Notes: generated by a model not told the origin, from the letters alone. A stretch of DNA of 64,000 bases from Vespa crabro (GCF_910589235.1 NC_060968.1:1273143-1337142), one strand, 5' to 3'; positions 26,471 through 38,114 are shown, counted from the first letter of the stretch. Translations and numbers: made by a program.

Positions 26471-27014
26471 TATATGTCTTTTCAGATATTTCAATTATCT
26501 ACCATATTGCAAAATACAAGCCAAACAATTGAATGCTGCATTTATATGACTGTATTTGTATTTATTATATACATTAGTTTTTACATTGGACAATTACTTA
26601 TTCATCATAGCGATGACGTTTTCAAAGAATTGTAAGATCATAATATAGACGACTAGAATAATAAGCTCAATTTAATTAATTAGCAACATATTCAAGTAAG
26701 CTATTGATCATATATTTAATGTGAATAAAATATATTCTTCTATCCTACAGGTGTAATATTCCATTCTATAATTTTTCTATAAAAACGCAAAAGTTGTTAC
26801 TACTTTTATTAATAAAAAGCATAAAACCGACAGAGCTTTCAATCGGTGGTGTATTTGTCGTGTCGCACGAAGTTTTTGGCGGAGTAAGTAATATCCTATA
26901 ATTTAAGTTTTTTTACGAAAATAATTATTTACGTTAAAAGCAAATCAATTATTCCAGATAGTACAGAAAGCATATTCTTTTGCAGCGGTTTATTATAGTA
27001 CGTTCAAAGATTAA
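18082..27014 (+). CDS. Odorant receptor OR5 (7tm_6), intron 6 carries a gypsy element
   Basis: Exons: 18082-18228, 18875-18994, 19073-19190, 19265-19523, 19654-19779, 20364-20454, 26486-26631, 26751-26883, 26958-27014. They total 1197 nt and 398 residues. The start MLPRGLNYYEQHFLFSNR matches the family. Exon 1 is four codons shorter than in neighbours, and exon 9 is two codons longer (ending STFKD). Exon 2 is open and begins FYQLYTTDKKQQPS. All splice sites are intact, but exons 6 and 7 are 6 kb apart because intron 6 holds repeat R and a complete Ty3/gypsy element in sense orientation. Whether this intron is still removed efficiently is uncertain; the LTR polyadenylation signal could truncate the transcript after exon 6. 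Its sister is OR6. Confidence 0.88.
20570..21650. repeat. Unclassified interspersed repeat R in OR5 intron 6
   Basis: About 1.1 kb of less AT-rich sequence inserted in intron 6. Its right half (about 21290-21600) is recognisably related, in reverse orientation, to the sequence on both sides of the piggyBac element at 44543-45469. I see no transposase or reverse-transcriptase motifs, and two short open frames (20822-21022, 21046-21309) have no recognisable domain. The right end abuts a TA-rich tract, as do the other copies. The class of element is unknown. Confidence 0.6.
21668..21961 (+). repeat. 5' LTR of the gypsy element
   Basis: Begins TGTAAAGAAAGTATAC and ends near AAGATATTATA. It matches the 3' LTR except for one noticed substitution (C at about 21703 against T) and lacks 9 bp present in the 3' copy. 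It contains an AATAAA polyadenylation signal near 21859. Confidence 0.9.
21975..23024 (+). pseudogene. gypsy gag, frameshifted
   Basis: Gag-like reading starts at 21975 or the second ATG at 21984, immediately after the 5' LTR. Frame changes occur near 22530 (at a TAG) and near 22820. The last frame contains a CCHC zinc knuckle of spacing C-x2-C-x9-H-x4-C at about 22886-22943 and ends in TAA at 23022-23024. The product would be the capsid/nucleocapsid polyprotein that packages element RNA. The two breaks make this copy defective unless they are sequence errors. Confidence 0.8.
23012..23018 (+). promoter_or_regulatory. Candidate -1 ribosomal frameshift site (A AAA AAC) between gag and pol
   Basis: In the gag frame the codons are CAA AAA AAC GAA TAA. 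A AAA AAC is a canonical -1 slippery heptamer and sits two codons before the gag stop. Slipping by -1 enters exactly the frame that encodes the protease. This is known retroelement biology applied to a directly visible motif; use of the site is inferred. Confidence 0.65.
23018..26091 (+). pseudogene. gypsy pol (protease-RT-RNase H-integrase), frameshifted with one nonsense codon
   Basis: Protease: the catalytic region reads YDPGSQVSLI (about 23090), with P in place of the usual S or T of D-S/T-G; its second half includes IIGLDMIKKF. Reverse transcriptase: SRLCIDFRALNK and FTTLDINYAFW, then YIDD at 24079-24090. RNase H: IYTDAS at about 24520 and TDHKPLEG at about 24726. Integrase: an HHCC zinc finger at about 25090-25210 (CQNCEIC), catalytic D in MSIDTIG, D in LADQYPG and E in LNERLNQTL, then a GPF-type C-terminal module (RIGPFQIIKK). 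Frame breaks occur at about 23135, 23500 and 23940, each in an A-run. A TGA at 24781-24783 interrupts the RNase H end, after which the same frame is open to 26091. Confidence 0.88.
26114..26127 (+). other. Polypurine tract of the gypsy element
   Basis: A run of G followed by AGA directly precedes the TGT of the 3' LTR. This is the expected plus-strand primer site and confirms the left boundary of the LTR. Confidence 0.85.
26128..26430 (+). repeat. 3' LTR of the gypsy element
   Basis: Matches the 5' LTR over its whole length with one noticed substitution. It has an extra 9 bp just before AATAAACGTGAATTG. It ends in a TA dinucleotide tract (26422-26466) belonging to the target, so the last few bases are ambiguous. 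Confidence 0.9.
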
Positions 27015-27363
27015 ACTATCTAGCAACGATAAAAATAAGAGACTTATTATTTTATGAATAAGATTTTATTAATATGTAAAAAGGATCTAACATACTTACT
27101 TGTAGAAGATATGATAACAGTCCTAAATAGTAAAGTGTATATCGCTTATCAAAGTTTCCATCATTTTATTCTAATCGTTCTATTTTTTCTTCCAATTGAC
27201 ATTTCAATCACTATATTTAAATTTCTTCGAAAAAAGAAGTGCACTTTATATTTCTGCAGAATACTTTTTCATTTATGTTACACTTACAATCCAACACTTG
27301 TGTTGGATATGAGGAGTTACGTTATCTAATCGACTAAACTGTTTATTTTGACATTTGCTAATC

Positions 27364-27502
27364 CTTAAGCGAGTGTCCCTTACGGCGATCGGGCGCCGAC
27401 TGAAAACGGTTACTATCGAGCGACGCTTTTGCGCATGTTTCTCGACTTACAAAGGCAAACCATACAACACCTCTCTTTTCAATCGTTGGGAACAATCATC
27501 TG
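27364..27502 (+). promoter_or_regulatory. Conserved OR upstream module of OR6
   Basis: Same as OR5: CTTAAG at 27364, TGCGCATGT at 27430-27438, CATCTG at 27497-27502. Because OR5 and OR6 are a recent duplicate pair, this copy is not independent evidence of conservation. Confidence 0.6.
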
Positions 27503-27722
27503 TTTTCATATTTTACCGTATTTCGAAGTATTCGATATTATAATTGTCGAATGGGGAGTAATATTCGAACGTTACATTCTATAGGTTCAATAATTATGAT
27601 AATATTTTTTGTATTAATATATAACAAAGCGTTATACCTACTGTAATAGACGGCAATTAGAATGCAGAAGAAGGGTAAAGTTTATTCGTCAACTCTTTTT
27701 GATAAACGCAAGACACTTCAGA

Positions 27723-30700
27723 ATGTTACCAAGAGGTCTTAAGTACTATGAACAGCATTTTCTTTTTTCAAATCGATTAATCCTATTTGTTCTGGGATTA
27801 AGATGCCGTAGTCAGTTGATCATACTTTGTGTAACAGTTTTTTATTTATTACCAATGATAGTTCATCAGGTAAATGTACCTGTCTTAAATATATAGTGAT
27901 ATTGCTCTAATATGATTCTAGTAATTAATATATTAACGTAATTAATATTTTTAAAATATTACATGAATAGTACATAGAAATTTTGTTAGTAATATTATTG
28001 TTTTTATTATGTTATATATTATATTTGGGTAAGTTTTCATTTCATTAACGCGTAATAATTTGCTATTTTCTTCTTCGATAAGCTTTTTTATGTAAATTAA
28101 TATTTAATATTTGAAAAAATTCGTATTATATATTTAATATCATTTTAAACACAAATTGAAATCTATTATTTTTTTTTAGAATTTTGTATGAAAAATCCGG
28201 TTTAAGCAAAAGATCACTTTAATCTTTTCTTTAAGTTAGTTACATTGTATCATATATTAAAAGTACAATATCTTCGAAACAAATAAAAAATAAGATATAA
28301 AAAATTTATTGTCTGCTATATTAAATTTTGTAATAATCATGAAAGAAAGTATTCAGTTTAGTAAAATAATTTATTGATTTGTCATATAATTATTTTTGTA
28401 ATTTTCAGTAAACAAAACTACCCATCGTCAATCGACTACTACTGTTTATTAGCTATTTTTATAAGATCAGATATTAATTATAACGTCAGATTTCAAAAGA
28501 ATTCCACAATTTTAGTTCTATCAGCTCTACACGACAGACAAGAAGCAGCAACCGTCTATCAAAGTATTTGAGTCAATGATACCTAGTTTATATATAATTT
28601 ATTGTTATATTACCGTTTATTTTAATATAACAACGGTTCGTATTATTGTTTTAGCATTAATTTTCATTCTTTTCAAACATAATTATTTACGAGATAGTAT
28701 GTTTATATTTCAGATCAAATTATTATTTGCTCATATCAGATATGATTACGAGGTTGTGAGGAATGAAATGGAACTAAATATTATGGAAGAGTACACGAAC
28801 AAGAGCAAATTGTATGTGTATGTTCTTGTGGGTAGGTCAAATAAAGTGTGTTTATATAATAGTAAAATTATATTGCAAATATCCATTTTTTCTGTATTGT
28901 TACAGTTCTCCTCTATCTCTATCTTATTTCAATAACGTTTCCAAGTATTTTGAACGTTCTTTTGTACATTTTTGGAACATCTGAAGACGTTCATTTAACA
29001 TTACCATTTTCTGTAAATAGTGTTTTACAGGCAGGATTACTTTATTATAGTTTGCTTATTTATCAAGTAATAGTAGTCTTTATTTTAATAACAATAGGGA
29101 TTATTGTTTATTCATGGTATTGGGTATTAATACAGCACGCATGTGGCCAATTGCGTGTTATAATGTACGGGAAAGTATTATTGTTTTTATCTTAAATAAC
29201 ATTTGTTTATAATTTCTGCATTGGAAGATTTAATAGAAAATAGTAATATATTTTATTTTATGAATGCAAGGGTTATTTAACGTGTTAATTGTAGAATGAA
29301 TATACGTGAACCATTTAATAATGATTATAAACTTGTACAAAATAATTGGTGTATTACAACACCTCAGGGAGAAAGAAAATGGATGGTCCACATAATTAAG
29401 TTTTATACAAGAATCACGAAGTAAGTTTGAGATAAATTTTGTGTTAATTAAATTTTTTTTTAATATTTTGTCTTTCGCTATAACACGACTGACAATGTTC
29501 GTTTCAATTATCTTACAATTTTTTTTGTAAAGATTCCAACGCATTTGTAACTATTTAAGATGCATGTCATTTGTAAAAAAAATTGTTATTTTCAAAATTG
29601 CTGTTATTTTTTAATCTAAAGTTGGATCAAGTCGGAATTTTTTGTATATCTTCGAATCGTGTAATTTGAATTTTGATAAAAATTTTAAATTATTTTATTT
29701 AATCGTCATTGCTCTCGAATGATTAGTAAAATATTTTTTTAAGTATTTTACAAAATATATCCAAGAAACGTATACGAAAATATTTTGGAAATGTCTAAAA
29801 AAAATATAAAAAATATTAAAAATTACAAACAAAAATAATAATAAATTATTTTTTGCCATCTTTTTATTAAAACATCAATTTCTTCCTGAGTTGCATATGT
29901 TTAGCTATTTTCTGTAAAAGTATGCATTAGTTTGAACATTTATAGTATGTATACCTAAATTATGTATTATCACAATTAATTTCCATTTTTTTTCTTTTCA
30001 AGGTTTGTTGAATTATTGAATAATTTGTCCAAGATGATTTACTTAATTGCTGTTTTTATTTCGATGATGCTTGTTTTTTTTAATTTCCTATATGTAAGTA
30101 ATATCTTTGAAATATTTACTAAATAATTATTTATTTTAAATAGCATATGATTTGTACTTAAGTATTAAACATTAAATTTTTGTTTAATATCTGATTATTA
30201 CTATTCATACACACATGCGCAACCTAAAATATTTACAGTACTATTTCCTAAGTGTATATTGATATACGTGCGCAACGTCAGATTTCTTACCTCAAGTATC
30301 TCACTTCACTGTACTTTCACCTAAGAGCTACATATTCCTAGTGGGTATATCTGTTTCTGGGAATTTCTTGAATAATCGTTAAGAAAACGAATAAATAAAG
30401 AACATATTGTCACCTTTGTCCGAGTTTAGGCGTTATAAGTAAATTACTTAGTTTTCGATAATGTATCGAGCCGAGTATCAAGCTTTCAAAAAAATCAATA
30501 CAATATCCATGGGTCCATACGGGCACCACGACAAATTATGCATGAAATTAGTTAAACATTTTGAACGAACTATCCCGACATGCTCACTAAGAATAAGAAT
30601 ATTGCTTTCCTGTTCAAGTATTTTTTACTTTAATTTCTCTTTTTTCATTTTCCTTTCCTAAATTATTAATGCCTTCACGGATAGTTGGAAAAAAATGTAC

Positions 30701-31288
30701 AGACAGTCGCATCCAAACATTCGCATTCATCATTAAGACAAACAGATCTTACCAATAATACCAACTATGTTTTTAATAAAGGTATTCAGTACAAAATCGT
30801 AATAGTTAACTTTACATCTTTCCAACTCACAACATTTAGACCTTCAAGTTTTATATACATTAATAGCTATAATTTCTCAGAAAAAACCAACAACACTAAT
30901 TACATGTTATTACATATCAATTACATCATATCAACAATTGCATCATAACTCGGCAAATATATTACAATTTACACTATATTTCTTATCTCGTATTTACTTA
31001 TGAGTTTCGCGGGATCCTTCAAAATAATTTACATTGTCCCATCAATTTGTCGGAACGTAGCGAGCGATATTTTGCTGATAGCCTTCAATATTTTGCTATT
31101 ATCCTAATGCCACCTCCTTTATTTATCGTGACTAGTGGGTCTACAATTCTGACGATTAGAAAAACATAGGGCAACTTTCTCTGTGCAAATATTATCATTG
31201 CTGGTCCGGTGCGAGAAGCGTGCCTGAAAACGCATTCGTAGTTGCGCTCCTCACGATACAACTTTAAGCATTTCGTTTATTTATCTTT

Positions 31289-31329
<41 letters not shown>

Positions 31330-31370
31330 TTATATATACTAATATGTATGTGTATATTTGTCTAAATATA

Positions 31371-31411
<41 letters not shown>

Positions 31412-31489
31412 CATATTTATATATACTAATATGTATGTGTATATGTGTATAAATATATGATATATATATATATATATATATATTGTGGA

Positions 31490-31523
<34 letters not shown>

Positions 31524-32060
31524 CTTTTCAGATATTTCAATTATCTACCATATTGCAAAATACAAGCCAAACAATTGAATGCTGCATTTATATGACTGTA
31601 TTTGTATTTATTATATACATTAGTTTTTACATTGGACAATTACTTATTCATCATAGCGATGACGTTTTCAAAGAATTGTAAGATCATAATATAGACGACT
31701 AGAATAATAAGCTCAATTTAATTAATTAGCAACATATTCAAGTAAGCTATTGATCATATATTTAATGTGAATAAAATATATTCTTCTATCCTACAGGTGT
31801 AATATTCCATTCTATAATTTTTCTATAAAAACGCAAAAGTTGTTACTACTTTTATTAATAAAAAGCATAAAACCGACAGAGCTTTCAATCGGTGGTGTAT
31901 TTGTCGTGTCGCACGAAGTTTTTGGCGGAGTAAGTAATATCCTATAATTTAAGTTTTTTTACGAAAATAATTATTTACGTTAAAAGCAAATCAATTATTC
32001 CAGATAGCACAGAAAGCATATTCTTTTGCAGCGGTTTATTATAGTACGTTCAAAGATTAA
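27723..32060 (+). CDS. Odorant receptor OR6 (7tm_6), recent duplicate of OR5
   Basis: Exons: 27723-27869, 28516-28635, 28714-28831, 28906-29164, 29295-29420, 30003-30093, 31532-31677, 31797-31929, 32004-32060. They total 1197 nt and 398 residues, with all junctions intact. Replacements against OR5: one in exon 1 (LKYYEQ against LNYYEQ), one in exon 9 (IAQK against IVQK), and six in exon 4 (TK to SE in GTTKDV, PFF to PFS, QVL to QVI, IIF to IIV, SLYW to SWYW). Exons 2, 3, 5, 6, 7 and 8 encode identical protein. Exon 4 covers the middle membrane helices and the loop where ligand selectivity is thought to reside in insect ORs. Intron 6 retains R and a long TA tract. Confidence 0.9.
30210..31275. 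repeat. Repeat R copy in OR6 intron 6
   Basis: Nearly identical to 20570-21650 and present because of the tandem duplication, so R was inserted before the duplication. It is followed by a (TA)n-rich tract. Confidence 0.6.
31288..31520. repeat. (TA)n-rich tract next to R in OR6 intron 6
   Basis: Several long TA runs separated by short related spacers (ACATATTTATATATACTAAT occurs twice), ending just before exon 7. The corresponding site in OR5 received the gypsy insertion. It produces spurious Y/I-rich open frames on both strands. Confidence 0.9.
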
Positions 32061-32420
32061 ACTATCTTGCAACGATAGAAATAAGAAACTTATTATTTTA
32101 TGAAGATGAGTTTATTTATACGTATAACGGATCTAACATACTTACTTGTAGTAGATATGATAGCCGTCCTAAATAGTAAAGTGTATATCGCTTATCAGAA
32201 TTTCCATCATTTTATTCTAATCGTTCTATTTTTTCTTCCAATTGACATTTCAATCATTATATTTATATTTCTTCGAAAAAAGAAGAAGTGTACTTTATAT
32301 ATTTGCATTATATTTTTTCATTTATTTTACACTTATAATACACATTTATTTTACATATGAGAAGTTACGTTATCGATTGAACCGACTACACTGCGTTTAT
32401 TTTGAAATTTGCTGCTTTTT

Positions 32421-32560
32421 CTTAAGCGAGTGTCGCTTATGGTAGTTGGACGTCAACTGAGATGGGATGCAATCGAGCAACGCTTCTGTGAATTTCTCTC
32501 GAATTGCAAAGATTAAATCGTATAGCTCTCCTTTTTTAAATCTTTGGAAATAATCATCTG
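32421..32560 (+). promoter_or_regulatory. Degraded OR upstream module of relic c
   Basis: CTTAAG is at 32421 and ACTGA ends 40 bp from the start as in intact genes. The third box, 26 bp on, reads TGTGAATTT in place of TGCGCATGT. CATCTG is kept at 32555-32560. The downstream gene is a pseudogene, so the box has decayed alongside the coding region. Confidence 0.55.
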
Positions 32561-32785
32561 TTTTTATACTTTATCGTATTTCCAAGTATTCGATATTATA
32601 ATTTTTGAAAAGGGAATAATATTCATATATTTTGTTCTATAGGTTCAATGATTATGATACTTTTTTCGTATTAATATTTAACAAAACGTTATATCTACTA
32701 ATAAACGGTAATTAGAATGCAGAACGAAGAAAAAAGAATATAGTTTATTCGTCGATTCTTTTCACTAAACGAAAGATACTTCACA

Positions 32786-34558
32786 ATGTTATGAAGATGT
32801 CTTACGTACTATGAACGGAATTTTCTCTTTTCCAATCGACTAGTAAAATTTATTCTCAGATATCGTTCGAATCAAAGCATCATGTTGATGCCTTGTTGGT
32901 ATGTTGTGTGGTAATTGCTTATCTAATACCACAGATAGTCTATCAGGTAAACGTATCTATCCTAAATATATTTTTATTATAATAATTAATATATTACCGC
33001 ACTTAATTTTTTAAAAATGACACGTGTACGGAAAGTAAATTTTGATAACAATGCTAATGTATGTTATTAATTATGTCCGTAAATGTTCATAATAGTACTA
33101 CCTTATATTTTACTATTTATATTACTTTTTCGCAAAACATCTTTATAAACATTAAAACTTAATATCTGAAACATTTACTATTTTATATTTAATCTTAATT
33201 TGAACACAAATTGTTTTTTTCAATATCTTTTTAAAACATTTAGTGAAAAAGTCCGGGATAAACAATCAATCATTTTAATCTTTTTTATCGGTTGGTTAAA
33301 TGGTATCTTCCTCTTGAAGTACAATATCTTTAATGCAAATAAAAAATAATATTTAAAAAGATTTTCTTCTTATTGTTGTAAATTTTGTGTCAGTCATTAA
33401 AAATAAAGTATTCAGTAAAGTAATGTATTGAATTGTAATAATCTATAATTATTTTCGTATTTTTCAGTAAACTTTACTATTCATTGGGTGAAATTATTTC
33501 TATTTATTAGGTATTTTTTTTAAATTAAACATTAATTATGTTTCGAAAGAATTTCATAATTATAGTTTTATCAATTTTATACGATAGACAGGAACTTGCA
33601 ATTGGTTATAAAAGATTCAAGTCAATGATACCTGTCCGATATGTTCTTTATTGTTATAAAGATATATATATATCGTTTATTTTAGTTTAACACGTTTTAT
33701 ATAGATTTTCGTATTAATTTTCATTGTTCTCAAACGCATTTATTAACTCAAAAGAGTATTTAATTTTTAGATTAAACTATTATTTTCTCATGTCAGACTT
33801 GACTACGAGAGATTGTGACGAATGAGAAGGAACTAGACGTTAAAAGTAAAGTTATAGTAAAGTACGCGAGCCAATGCAAATTATATGTGTATCTATTTGC
33901 GGATAGGTTCAATAAAATAACTATAAATAATAGTAAAATGATATTGGAAATATGCATCTTCTTGTATTATTACAGTTTTCTTTTATCTTTATTTTATTTC
34001 ATTAATATCTCCATGTATTTGAAATGTATTCCTGTATATTTTTGGAACATGGAACGTTATTTATTTAACATTATCTTTTCCCATTCATAATATTTTACAT
34101 GTTGAATTGTTATATTATAGTTTATTTCTTTACCAAATAATAGGTGCCTTTATTGTATTAACCATAGGAATTATTTGTTATTTATTGTACTATTATATAT
34201 ATTTACTGTATGACGCTTTTGCAGCACGCATATTCTCAATTCAATATTATATACGATATATAGATGTTTATTTCGGAAAGGATATATGCATTATATTTAT
34301 ATTCAAAAATATCGGATTGATTAATAAGTAATTCAAGAATTTCTAGTAAAAGGTATTAATGCCATTCATTTGGATAAACAATATTCTGATTAATTAAATT
34401 TTATGACTTTAAATATTATTTTACATGTTCATTGCAGAAAGAAGGTACATCAATCATATAGGCGTGATTAGCGATATACTCAAAATGCTTAGTGTAGTTG
34501 AATAGGAAGAATTGAATTGGATGATCGATATAATCAAGTGTCATAGAAGAATCACAAT
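32786..34558 (+). pseudogene. OR relic c: odorant receptor pseudogene, exons 1-5
   Basis: Closely related to OR5/OR6. Exon 1 32786-32946 has a TGA at codon 3 and later frame damage. Exon 2 33566-33694 starts FYQFYTIDRNLQ but shifts frame and has lost its donor. Exon 3 33771-33902 has a shift and its GT donor has become AT. Exon 4 about 33976-34260 has a disrupted 3' half. Exon 5 is about 34438-34558. Exons 6-9 are absent, and exon 5 runs directly into the 5' flank of relic d, so a deletion removed the 3' end of c together with the upstream module of d. Confidence 0.88.
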
Positions 34559-37084
34559 ATCGCTAAGGGTTCGATACTACTAAAGACTATAGTAGAAATA
34601 TAGTATGATCTGATTGTTCGATACTTTGATTGTTAAAGGAAGAATAATATTTTATTCTATAGACTCGATGATTATGATACTATTTTTATTTCGTTTTACA
34701 AATATTACTGCTACCGGTGATGATAATAATTTGAATGTTTTTTATTCATTTCGTTACAGCGAACGTGAGACATTTTGAAATGTCTCGAAGAGATCTAATA
34801 TACTTTGAATAGCAATTTTTTTTTTCAAATCGTCCAGTTCAATTTTTGATGGGACTGAGTTTCTATCAAAACTCGTACTATCAGCTGTTCGCACTTTGTG
34901 CGATAATTTTTTTCGTATTACCATTGATAGCGATATATTATCAGGTAAATATATTCATTTTAAATATATACACTATCATCTTATTATGATTGTAATAGTT
35001 AATATTTTATATAACTGAATTATTTTTATATTGAGATATGTTTTCATCATAATATCATCTTATTTATTATTATATTATTTTTGTTTCTCATTCAATTCGA
35101 ATTTTGATGCAAATTGATACGAAATATTTGAACCATTAATTTTTCTTTTATTATTTCTTTTTTTTTAAAGATAAATTGTTTTTCTATATAGCTTCTTACA
35201 ATAAAACATGAAAAATACGGTTTGTATCGTATACAATCAAAGTTGTAACAAACGATCGATTTAATTTATTTTTTCATTACATTGTATTTTAATTACATTG
35301 TATCATTCTTTAGATGTAGAGTATCTTTCAAAGAAATAAGATATAAGATATCAAAACTTTTAAATTGACTCCATTAAAATTTTATAACAATTTCAAAAAA
35401 GAAAATATTATGAACTATGTAGTCCTATCAAATAATGTATTGTATATTCAAATTTCGGTCTATAATTATTTTCGTAATTTTGAATAAATAACAGTACTCA
35501 TTATTAGTCGATTATATTTATTTACTAGATATTTTTAAAAGATTTCATTAATCAGAAAATTATTAATTATATATAATTAATATTATATATTAATTTTAAA
35601 AGAATTCATTTATTATTATGTCAGATTTTAATATCATTTCACAATTCCAGTTTTATCATTTCTACATATTAAACATGAACCTGCTATTGATTATAAAAGT
35701 ATTGGAGTCGATGATACCTGGCTTACATTTTTTCTATTGTTATATTACCGCTTACTTTGATCTAACAATGGTTGGTATTATTGTTTTCAGATTAATTTTA
35801 CTTCATCTGAAATATTTTTTAGTTACGGAAATATATATTCACTTTTCAGATGAAACTATTATTTACTCGTATCAAACTTGATTAAGAATCTGTAAATATT
35901 ATGGAAATATATGCGAACAAAAGTAAATTATATGTCTATATTCCCATGGGTAAGTACAATGAAATAATTGAAAAAAATAATAAAATAATATTGCAAATAC
36001 ACATTATTTTCGTATTGTTATAGTTTTTTTCTACAATTATTTTATTTTAATAACGACTCCAAGTATTTTAAATGTATTTCTGTATATTTTTGAAATACGG
36101 AACAATATCCATTCAATATTATATTTTCCTGTTAATATCGTTTTATGTGCAGATTTACTATATTATAGTTTGCTTATTTATTAAATAATAGGAGCGTTTA
36201 TTCTAATAACTATGAGCATTATTATTTATTCATTGTTTTGGGCACTTATATAACACGCATGTGGGCAATTTACTGTTATCATGTAAGTTTTTAATTCGGA
36301 AATAATATTAATATATATTTATATCCAATAATATATGTTTGATTGATTAATGAATAATCTCGGAATTTTTATTAAAAAATACTAGTAGAATTTATTTGGA
36401 TAAAAAATATATTATAATCAATTTTTAAATATTATCGTTGCAAATATTATTTTAATAATAAATTAAATTCAAATATTACTTTAATTTTAACATGTTTATG
36501 GCAAAGGAAAGATACGCCGATTATTTATGTGTTATCAAAGACATACACAAAACGTTTGGTTTAATAAAATATATCAGAAAGAATGGGATTGGATGATCGA
36601 TATAATTATTCTATTGTTATACAAGAGTCACAGAGTTAGTGCGAAATAATTTTCTTTGAAATTAATTTTTTAAATGCTTATTTTTTTTCATCTTACTCTT
36701 AGTAAATTTTTCAAAAATTCAATAAACAAAATCAGATATTCGAAAACATATACGTCAAATTTATAAAATAAATCAAATCAGTATAGTTTTGTACATGTTC
36801 TTTAAAAACAATTTGAAGAATACATAAAATATGAAAAATATGTATTAAAAATAATGTAATGGCAAGAATCTTAATAAGAAAAATATTTTTGTGTAATATA
36901 AGTTTTACATTTTTTGTTATTTAGCATGAAAGTATACATTAGCATAAACATTTGCAATATATTTTAAATACATGTTTTTTATTATGTATTATCATAATCG
37001 ATTTTACCTTATTTTCGACTTAAGATTCATAGATTTGATAAATAATTTCTAGAAGATAATTTACTTAATTGCAATTTTTACTTT

Positions 37085-37165
37085 GGGTCTAGCCATTATC
37101 TTTTATTTCTTGGGTCTAGTCATTATCTTTTATTTCTTGGGTCTAGTCATTATCTTTTATTTCTT
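37085..37165 (+). repeat. 27-bp in-frame tandem triplication in relic d exon 6
   Basis: Three consecutive copies of a 27-bp unit beginning GGGTCTAG, the first with one C/T difference. In the OR frame each unit encodes nine hydrophobic residues (LGLxIIFYF), so the membrane helix of exon 6 would be lengthened by 18 residues. Confidence 0.9.
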
Positions 37166-37407
37166 ATTTATAAGTAATATCTTTATAATTGCTACAATAT
37201 AGTTATTTCATTTAGTGCATGGTTCATTCGACTTATTTATTCAAAAATATGTTTTTTTTATATATCTTATTATAACTTCATTTCCTTTTAAATGTTTCAA
37301 CTATTTATCGCATTGCAAAGTACAACAGAAATAATAGAAAGTTTCATTTATGTAGCAGTATTTTTATCTGCTTTGTATTACTTTTCACATAGGACAAATG
37401 CTTATGT

Positions 37408-37455
37408 ATATATATATTAAATATATATTATGTATATATATGTATATATATTATG

Positions 37456-37542
<87 letters not shown>

Positions 37543-37548
37543 GTATGT
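37408..37548. repeat. (TA)n tract in relic d
   Basis: Long TA dinucleotide runs that interrupt exon 7 and lead directly into the left inverted-repeat arm. Confidence 0.9.
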
Positions 37549-38114
37549 ATTGGGTTTATTAATATTATTAATAAATTTAATTCATTGTATTATTAATAAA
37601 TTTATTAATTATATTGAGTTCATTAATATTTATTAAATTTAATTAATAGATCAAATTCTATAATTTTTTACACTATATCAATTTTAAGATAAATATACCG
37701 TTCTATTTAAAACAAAGAAAATAATGTAATTACTATTTCTGTTTAGAATAAACAAAAAAAAACAAAAAAGTTCCATAGCCACAATAAGAATTCTAGATAA
37801 TTTTCTGATACTAATTGTAATTAAGAAAAATGATTCAGTTGCAAAGTTAAAGGCATATTGTTTTTAAATAACCGTTGTAACGAAACTTTATATTTATTAC
37901 GATACGATTCAACTATCTACATAAAAATACATCAACAATTGTATCATACTTCAACAAACATACAAGTGATAACTACAATTGACATGTATATTTGCATATT
38001 TATTATTGCACATTTACTTCATAAGGCCATGGAATCCTTTAAAAAAATTCACGTTCTTCCATTAATTTTCATGAATGTGGCTAGCGATATTTTGCTGACA
38101 GATTACAACGGTAC

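Larger units (their letters stand above)
17640..27030 (+). repeat. Tandem duplication unit, copy 1 (OR5, with gypsy inserted)
   Basis: About 4.6 kb of sequence, plus the 4.76 kb gypsy element, is nearly identical to 27280-32070, including introns and 5' flank (offset 9641). By eye I count roughly six substitutions in the 1.6 kb before exon 4 and very few after it. Fifteen substitutions cluster in about 340 bp around exon 4. Homology continues outside the unit at lower identity. Confidence 0.85.
27280..32070 (+). repeat. Tandem duplication unit, copy 2 (OR6, without gypsy)
   Basis: Counterpart of 17640-27030. It contains R but not the gypsy element, and gives the empty target site at about 31290 within TA-rich sequence. 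Identity falls to a clearly lower level just after exon 9 (27015 against 32061), which marks the 3' edge of the recent duplication or conversion. Confidence 0.85.

Noticed and set aside
31277..31540. Y/I repeat protein on the minus strand and similar frames at 31445-31681 and 37430-37636
   Set aside because: Translations of (TA)n tracts, not genes.
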